A stretch of 21,976 bases of DNA from JAPXSY01 sp034003585 (GTDB taxonomy: Bacteria; Verrucomicrobiota; Kiritimatiellia; RFP12; UBA1067): NCBI GenBank assembly GCA_034003585.1, contig JAVEYH010000058.1, positions 1 to 21,976 of the forward strand. Reading direction: 5' to 3'. Each line of letters opens with the position of its first letter. Position 1 is the stretch's first letter. A program made the position numbers and the translations under genes. The notes below the pieces were generated by a model that saw only the letters and a list, made by a program, of their open reading frames with translations, did no database searches and had not been told where the DNA came from. This document shows, in pieces, positions 17,232-21,976 of this stretch.

Positions 17232-20200
17232 CACTCGCTCCCTGTTCGGACACGGAAGAAAAGGGTGTCGCCCCGGCCCGGCATCGCCATCCCGGCGCGG
17301 AACCGGTGAACCCCGTTGGTCTCGCCTTCGCGAACCGGCACGACCGGCACCCCCCCCCATCCGTCTGTTCCCGGAAAAGCGTTGGTCTGCACCTGATACG
17401 GAATCCCCCGCTCCCCGAGAAAATCAACGCGGAACGTGTCATAAGTCACGGCAAACAAAAGGATTTCCGGCGTCAGCCACGGCTGCGGCACATCCCCGGT
17501 CCAGATCACATCGTCCACCCACCCCGCATCACTGCTGCTGGCCACTTCCCGGTTTTTTCTGTATTCCCAGCGCAGCGTGTGCCATATCCCGGAACCGCCC
17601 ACCGCATTCGTCACCGCGGCCCACAGGCCCTTGGTCCCGGAAATCGCGGCGACGGGAACCCCGTCCACGAGAAACCGCAGGTAGTCGGCGTTGGGCTCGC
17701 TCGACACGCGCCACCAGAAACTTACCGTGCCGCTGCCCCAAACCTGGAATTCGAAGGCCGTGAAACCGCTGTCCGGCACCACTCCCGGCCCCCCCAGTTT
17801 GACCGCCGGCGTGCCGGAAGGCGCCCCGGCCGTCGCGTCACCGGAAAGTCCCTCCGCCACCCCGTCGCGCGTGAATGCGGGCCCGTAACACCCGAGCAGG
17901 CGCGCGACGGAATCGCGGTACGTGGCGGTCAGCGTCACGGCCTGCGGCGGCATGGTCAGCACCGTATCCGGCGCCGACGCGTCCGCCAGCGCGTTGGTCG
18001 CGTCGCCGGCCCACCCGGCGAACTCCTGATAGAGGGGCGCGGGATCCGCCGCCACCGCCACGCCCGCGCCCTCCGCATACCAGCCGCCGCCGGTCCCGTT
18101 CACCACCGTGAGGGGCATCCTGTAGGTGGCCACCACGCACAACGCGGCATTCGCGGTCGTCACGGTGGTGGTCGGCGCGAAACGGTCCGCCACCGTCGCC
18201 ACGTCACCGGTCCAGCAATCGAACCGCTTGCCTTCCGGCACTTCCGCGCCGATCACCACCTGCGCCCCGTAGGGATACACGCCGGAACCGCTGCCGTGGA
18301 TCACCGTGAGCGGATATCCCGTAGCCTGATACGTCGCGGTCAGAACCGCCCCCGTGCCGGTCATCGTCACCGTCGTCGCCGGCGCCAGCACATCCGCCAC
18401 CCCGTTGGTGTCGCCGATCCAGCGGTCGAACACATGATACGCGGGCGGGCCTTCGGCCTGAATCGCCACGACCGTGCCGTTGCTGTAGGCGCCCCCGCCG
18501 CTGCCGTGGATCACCGTGAGCGGATGGAACGGGACCCATTGCAGGGCGTCAATCCAGCCGCAGTCCTCTCCGACATAATCGCCGTACGGATCCTTCTCAT
18601 ACTCCCACCGGAAGAGATGCGGCGTCTCCTGGCCGCCTTCCACCAGAAGCGATCTGCCCTCCCACTCGTTGATGACGCCCGAGATCTGGTTGGTCGGCCC
18701 CACGCCGGCCTCGTAGAAGCGCAGCACATCCCAGTCGGCCTCACTCGAAACGCGCCAGCGGAACGAGAGCAGCCCCGGACCGGTCACCGACCACTCGATG
18801 CCCGCCATCTGGCCGTCCGCGATGATCCCTTTTCCGCCCAGCCGGACCGAGGTCCCGCCGTCGCCGAAGTTGTTGGTGGAAACCTGAACGGCATTCGTGA
18901 ACCCGACCGGCACGGCATCGGTCGCGGCGCCGGAGACCACGAACGCGTCCGCACGCCAGCGCGCGTACACGGCATGGTTGGTGACGGTGCGCATCACGGT
19001 GGCCCCGGTCACCAGCGTTCCCGTGCCACCGGTTCCGGACCACCATCCCTCCCAGATGTAACCGGTCCGCTCCGGCACCGGCAGGCTTCCGTACACCGCG
19101 CCGAGATCGATCACGGCGGAGGCGGGCGCGACCGTTCCGCCCGCAGCGTCGAAGAAGACCGTGCAGTCCCGCGCGAAGCCCCGCAGCGACGGGTACCCCT
19201 GCCCCTCCTCGATCTGCCAGTCGCCGCTGAAATCCCAACCCGCATAGGTCGCGGCCTGAAACATGGCCTCTGTGGTTTGCGGCGCGCCCCCGGCCGAAAC
19301 ACTCTGTCCGCTGACCTCGGCATCCCAAAACGAATCCGCGGCGCTCCCGTCCCCCCAGCCGATCAGACCGCCCACACCGCCGGAGGTGCCCGTGACCGCG
19401 CAGGCCGCATAGGTCTGGGTGACCGAGCCGCCGTCGCCATGCAGCCCGATCAGCCCGCCCACATTCGACTGGCCCGCCACGGCCCCCACGGCATATGCGC
19501 GGCGCACGGCGCCGCCGTGGTTCTCGCCGATCAGGCCGCCGATCCCGTTGTACGCACCGTCCACCTGCGCCTCCGCGAAACACCGCTCCACCGTACCGCC
19601 CGCATTGTATCCCGCGAGCGCGCCGGCGCCGCCGTGGCCATGCACCGCGGCATAGGTCAGCCCGAGATTCCGGACCACCGCATCCGGCCCGAGCACGCCG
19701 AACAGCCCCGCGTGATCCTCCGCGGGACGGTCCACCTTCAGCCGGGCGATCACGTTGGAGCGGCCGTCGAAGCTGCCCGTGAACGGCGCGGTCATGCTGC
19801 CGATCGGCTCGAACCCGCCCGGCCATTCCGCCGTCTCGCCTGCGTACAGCATCCCGGTCAGCCAGTAGCGGCCGTTCAGCGTGTAGTCCGGATCACGGCC
19901 GATCTGTTGGAGTTCCGGAACCGATCCGATGCCCCGCGCCGAACGGAAGATCGCGGTCAGGCTCACATGCCCGACCATGGTCACCTGCGTCACCGGATTC
20001 GTCGGCTGGACCGCGCCGCCCGACCAGCGGACGAACTCGCTGACGCCCGCCACCGGTTGCGCGGCCACCGTCACGTTCGTTCCGGGCGCGTACGCGGCCA
20101 GCAGCGGATCGACCAGCACGCTGCCCGGCCCGCGCGCCGTGACCGCCAGCACAAACGCGTCCCCATTGACCGCCAGCCGGCGCAGATAGGGATAACTCAC

Positions 20201-21070
20201 GTCCTGCGCAATACCCCACACGTTCGTGAAATCCCATCCGGAAAAGGTGGCCGCCTGAAACATCTGCGCCGAGGTTTTGCCTGTCCCCCCGCCCCATGAG
20301 GAGGATTGGCCGCTCGCCTGCGTGTCCCAATAGGAGTTCCCGGACACATACCCGTTGTATCCGCTGCCCACGAGACCGCCTGTGTCCTCGATCGTGCCAA
20401 TCACCCGCGCGATCGCGTAACTCTCGCCGATCGTCCCCTCCAACAGGTACCCGGCGAGTCCGCCGACCACCGCGTCGGCCGTGACGCTTCCCGATACGTA
20501 TCCCCGTTCGATCCCGCCCAAGTCCGTCAAGCCGGCCAATCCGCCCACGGTTCCGACGCCGGTCACATCCCCTGAAACCGAACACTCCCGGATCAGGCCC
20601 TGGTGCAGCCCGGCCACGCCGCCGACATTCTCCAGCCCCGCGACCGTGACGCCGGTCAGGCAGAGATTGCTGACCACGCCGCCCATCCCGATCCGACCGA
20701 ACAGTCCGACATCGCTCTCGCCGGGACGGTTGATGGTCAGCCCGGTGATCCTGCGGCCGTTGCCGTTGAACACGCCGGTGAAGGGTTCTTCCGTATTCTG
20801 ACCGATCGGCGCGAACCCCGCGCCCCCGTCCCAATCCGCCGTGGCCGAGGCGTCCAGATTCGTCATCAGCGTATAGGCGGCGTCGGGGTCCCACCCGTCG
20901 AGACCGGACCCCACCTTCTGAAGGTCAGCCAGAGACCAGACTTCCAGACCCGCCGCGGAAAGCGCGCCTGCCAGGCATAGGCAACCCGCAAGGCGGCGCA
21001 CAGTACGCGGCGCGACCGCCTGGCCTGCCGCGTATCGCGGCGGCTGATTGCTGAATCCTGCTTTTTTCAT
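17231..21070 (-). CDS. Giant secreted GLUG / InlB-type repeat protein
   Basis: 1279 residues, with no enzyme motif recognised. Signal sequence about 1-41 (hydrophobic LAGCLCLAGALSAAG). Module order: GLUG block A (about 44-298, with repeats such as NVGGVAGL and TVGGLAGL); a bacterial-repeat domain (306-376); GLUG block B (380-632); an InlB-type B repeat (636-706); a beta-sandwich (707-846); three repeats beginning PLTVIHGSG or PLTVVNGTG (about 848-1052); a second similar beta-sandwich (1053-1196); and a C-terminal domain ending DTLFFRVRTGSE. Likely a surface or matrix adhesion protein; that is inference from GLUG and InlB families. ATG 21070 is chosen because the earlier GTG (21121) lies inside the promoter. 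The stop overlaps the cca start. Confidence 0.88.
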   Translation of the reverse strand: MKKAGFSNQPPRYAAGQAVAPRTVRRLAGCLCLAGALSAAGLEVWSLADLQKVGSGLDGWDPDAAYTLMTNLDASATADWDGGAGFAPIGQNTEEPFTGVFNGNGRRITGLTINRPGESDVGLFGRIGMGGVVSNLCLTGVTVAGLENVGGVAGLHQGLIRECSVSGDVTGVGTVGGLAGLTDLGGIERGYVSGSVTADAVVGGLAGYLLEGTIGESYAIARVIGTIEDTGGLVGSGYNGYVSGNSYWDTQASGQSSSWGGGTGKTSAQMFQAATFSGWDFTNVWGIAQDVSYPYLRRLAVNGDAFVLAVTARGPGSVLVDPLLAAYAPGTNVTVAAQPVAGVSEFVRWSGGAVQPTNPVTQVTMVGHVSLTAIFRSARGIGSVPELQQIGRDPDYTLNGRYWLTGMLYAGETAEWPGGFEPIGSMTAPFTGSFDGRSNVIARLKVDRPAEDHAGLFGVLGPDAVVRNLGLTYAAVHGHGGAGALAGYNAGGTVERCFAEAQVDGAYNGIGGLIGENHGGAVRRAYAVGAVAGQSNVGGLIGLHGDGGSVTQTYAACAVTGTSGGVGGLIGWGDGSAADSFWDAEVSGQSVSAGGAPQTTEAMFQAATYAGWDFSGDWQIEEGQGYPSLRGFARDCTVFFDAAGGTVAPASAVIDLGAVYGSLPVPERTGYIWEGWWSGTGGTGTLVTGATVMRTVTNHAVYARWRADAFVVSGAATDAVPVGFTNAVQVSTNNFGDGGTSVRLGGKGIIADGQMAGIEWSVTGPGLLSFRWRVSSEADWDVLRFYEAGVGPTNQISGVINEWEGRSLLVEGGQETPHLFRWEYEKDPYGDYVGEDCGWIDALQWVPFHPLTVIHGSGGGAYSNGTVVAIQAEGPPAYHVFDRWIGDTNGVADVLAPATTVTMTGTGAVLTATYQATGYPLTVIHGSGSGVYPYGAQVVIGAEVPEGKRFDCWTGDVATVADRFAPTTTVTTANAALCVVATYRMPLTVVNGTGGGWYAEGAGVAVAADPAPLYQEFAGWAGDATNALADASAPDTVLTMPPQAVTLTATYRDSVARLLGCYGPAFTRDGVAEGLSGDATAGAPSGTPAVKLGGPGVVPDSGFTAFEFQVWGSGTVSFWWRVSSEPNADYLRFLVDGVPVAAISGTKGLWAAVTNAVGGSGIWHTLRWEYRKNREVASSSDAGWVDDVIWTGDVPQPWLTPEILLFAVTYDTFRVDFLGERGIPYQVQTNAFPGTDGWGGVPVVPVREGETNGVHRFRAGMAMPGRGDTLFFRVRTGSE
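18288..18525. repeat. Two identical 28-bp copies, 210 bp apart, inside the GLUG gene
   Basis: An identical 28-base stretch occurs at 18288-18315 and 18498-18525. It encodes the start of two successive repeats (PLTVIHGSG) exactly 70 codons apart, so recombination between the copies would remove one repeat in frame. Confidence 0.8.
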
Positions 21071-21108
21071 GCGGCCCTTTATTCCACAACCCGATCCGTT
21101 ACATGAGG

Positions 21109-21137
21109 AGTATACCCGCACGCGCGGCGCATTTCAA
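21109..21137 (-). promoter_or_regulatory. Sigma-70 type promoter of the GLUG-cca-cytochrome operon
   Basis: On the minus strand TTGAAA (21132-21137), a 17-base spacer and TATACT (21109-21114) form a near-consensus promoter. The start would be near 21102, giving a leader of about 32 bases before ATG 21070. The ribosome site is weak (AAAGGG, 4 bases from the ATG). Confidence 0.7.
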
Positions 21138-21151
21138 CCTCTGACCGCCTC

Positions 21152-21180
21152 TTGACGAGCCGACGCCCAATGTGTAAGGT
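21152..21180 (+). promoter_or_regulatory. Sigma-70 type promoter of efp
   Basis: TTGACG (21152-21157), a 17-base spacer and TAAGGT (21175-21180), about 30 bases before the efp ATG. Its -35 is only 14 bases from the -35 of the opposing GLUG promoter, so the two polymerases could interfere or share a regulator. Confidence 0.62.
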
Positions 21181-21210
21181 AAGACTTCCGTAATCAAGGA
21201 AGGGACATCC

Positions 21211-21774
21211 ATGCTTGACGTTTCCGATCTCCGCAAGGGCCTGAAAATCCAGATTGAAGGCCAGCCGTACCTGATCACCGATTTCGAGTTCAGCAAGCCC
21301 GGCAAAGGGCAGGCGATCTACAACTGCAAGCTCCGGAACATGCTGACCGGTTCGTCGATGAGCCGCAGTTTCCGTTCCAACGACAAGTTCGATAAACCCG
21401 AACTGGTCCAGAAAACGCTCCGCTTCTCGTATGAGAACGGCGGACAGTACGTGTTTCTGAACGAGGATTTCGAAGAGGTGCTCATCGCCGAAGCGGTGCT
21501 CGGGAGGAACAGGTTTTTCCTGATGGACGACATGCCGGTGGACGCGTTGTTCTTCAACAATGAGGTCATCGAAGTCGAACTGCCGAATCTGGTGGAGCGC
21601 AAGGTGATCCAATGCGATGTCGGCGCCAAAGGCAACACCGCGGCCGGCAAGGTCACCAAACCCGCCACCGTCGAGGGCGGTTATGTTCTGCCCGTGCCGC
21701 TGTTCATCAATGAGGGGGATATCATCCGCATCGACACGCGCACCGGGGAATACGCCGACCGCACCCGAGGATGA
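21211..21774 (+). CDS. efp: Translation elongation factor P
   Basis: 187 residues, the usual EF-P length. It enters the ribosomal E site and relieves stalling at polyproline stretches. The N-terminal KOW-like domain begins MLDVSDLRKGLKIQIEGQPY and has the exposed loop KPGKGQA, with the Lys that is beta-lysylated in E. coli. The two OB domains follow; GKVTKPATVEGGYVLPVPLF and GDIIRIDTRTGEY are the conserved EF-P C-terminus. GGAAGGGA lies about 6 bases before the ATG, with its own promoter upstream. No modification enzyme gene (epmA/epmB) is in the window. Confidence 0.96.
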   Translation: MLDVSDLRKGLKIQIEGQPYLITDFEFSKPGKGQAIYNCKLRNMLTGSSMSRSFRSNDKFDKPELVQKTLRFSYENGGQYVFLNEDFEEVLIAEAVLGRNRFFLMDDMPVDALFFNNEVIEVELPNLVERKVIQCDVGAKGNTAAGKVTKPATVEGGYVLPVPLFINEGDIIRIDTRTGEYADRTRG

Positions 21775-21777
21775 GCG

Positions 21778-21976
21778 GTGATTGTTGACGTATCCATCTG
21801 TCTTGTCGTAATCTGCATCCTGTGGGCGCTGTGGTTTGTCGTTCTTTGTCTGGAGCGCAGGTGGTTTCGTGACGCGGGGCGGAGTTGGAAAGACATGCCG
21901 CCCTCCACAAAGGCGGTCATGGCCGTTTTGTGCGCCTATTGCACGGCGACCGCCCAGAAACCGCAAAATGTGAACA
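21778..21976 (+). CDS. Small membrane protein, 5' part only (runs off the window)
   Basis: GTG 21778 opens a frame with no stop to the end of the window (66 codons). GAGG (21766-21770) is about 8 bases upstream and the gap from the efp stop is 3 bases, so it is probably cotranscribed with efp. It encodes a hydrophobic N-terminus (about 3-25, ICLVVICILWALWFVVLCLE), then RRWFRDAGRSWKDMP and a second hydrophobic stretch (TKAVMAVLCAYCTATA). I do not recognise a function. The pattern resembles small lead-in regions of uncharacterised exported proteins in this bacterial group, from memory only. It is real rather than chance mainly because of the ribosome site and spacing. Confidence 0.55.
   Translation, partial: MIVDVSICLVVICILWALWFVVLCLERRWFRDAGRSWKDMPPSTKAVMAVLCAYCTATAQKPQNVN

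Noticed and set aside
17048..20299. 1083-codon plus-strand frame opposite the GLUG giant
   Set aside because: His/Arg/Pro-rich antisense shadow with no recognisable domain or ribosome site; the minus-strand repeat protein explains the region.
20977..20990. Possible lipoprotein box LAGC in the GLUG protein
   Set aside because: The Cys sits at the beginning, not the end, of the hydrophobic core, so a signal peptidase II site is unlikely.

Overview
The window is GC-rich bacterial chromosome, densely packed with genes. It most resembles the PVC superphylum, with Kiritimatiellota/Verrucomicrobiota my best guess. The reasons are the GLUG/InlB-type secreted giant, a multihaem cytochrome fused to HEAT/TPR repeats, a Bat-type operon with two BatD-like proteins, and an intergenic segment of a type I associate with those genomes. 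The placement is inference; no taxonomic marker was searched.

Layout, left to right. (1) Positions 1-5556, plus strand: the end of a Bat (aerotolerance-type) operon. It holds the C-terminus of a probable BatC-like protein, BatD, a TPR membrane protein like BatE, a second BatD-like protein with an SH3-like tail, and then tlyA, joined by an ATGA overlap. (2) 5570-6958, minus: asnS, convergent with tlyA and with its own extended -10 promoter. (3) 7046-13570, plus: a long information-processing cluster, ispE - tRNA-Gln(UUG) - prs - rplY - pth - rpsF - ssb - rpsR - rplI - dnaB. The ispE promoter lies so close to the ATG that the mRNA should be almost leaderless, and the ispE stop codon lies inside the tRNA gene. 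A terminator-like hairpin covers the prs stop codon. (4) 13600-21070, minus: three tightly coupled genes, read in the order giant GLUG/InlB-repeat secreted protein, CCA tRNA nucleotidyltransferase, octahaem cytochrome c with HEAT/TPR tail. (5) 21071-21210: a back-to-back divergent promoter pair. (6) 21211-21976, plus: efp and the first 66 codons of a small membrane protein that runs off the window.

Functionally, the centre is conserved translation and replication genes (tRNA charging, tRNA maturation and repair, ribosomal proteins, peptidyl-tRNA recycling, SSB, DnaB, EF-P) with isoprenoid (IspE) and PRPP (Prs) supply. The accessory and more unusual content is the Bat operon and the minus-strand surface-protein/cca/cytochrome operon. 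I saw no CRISPR array, prophage, intact insertion sequence or rRNA. The best candidates for something undescribed are the octahaem-HEAT-TPR protein in its odd operon, the GLUG giant built by whole-module duplication, and the ispE/tRNA-Gln arrangement.
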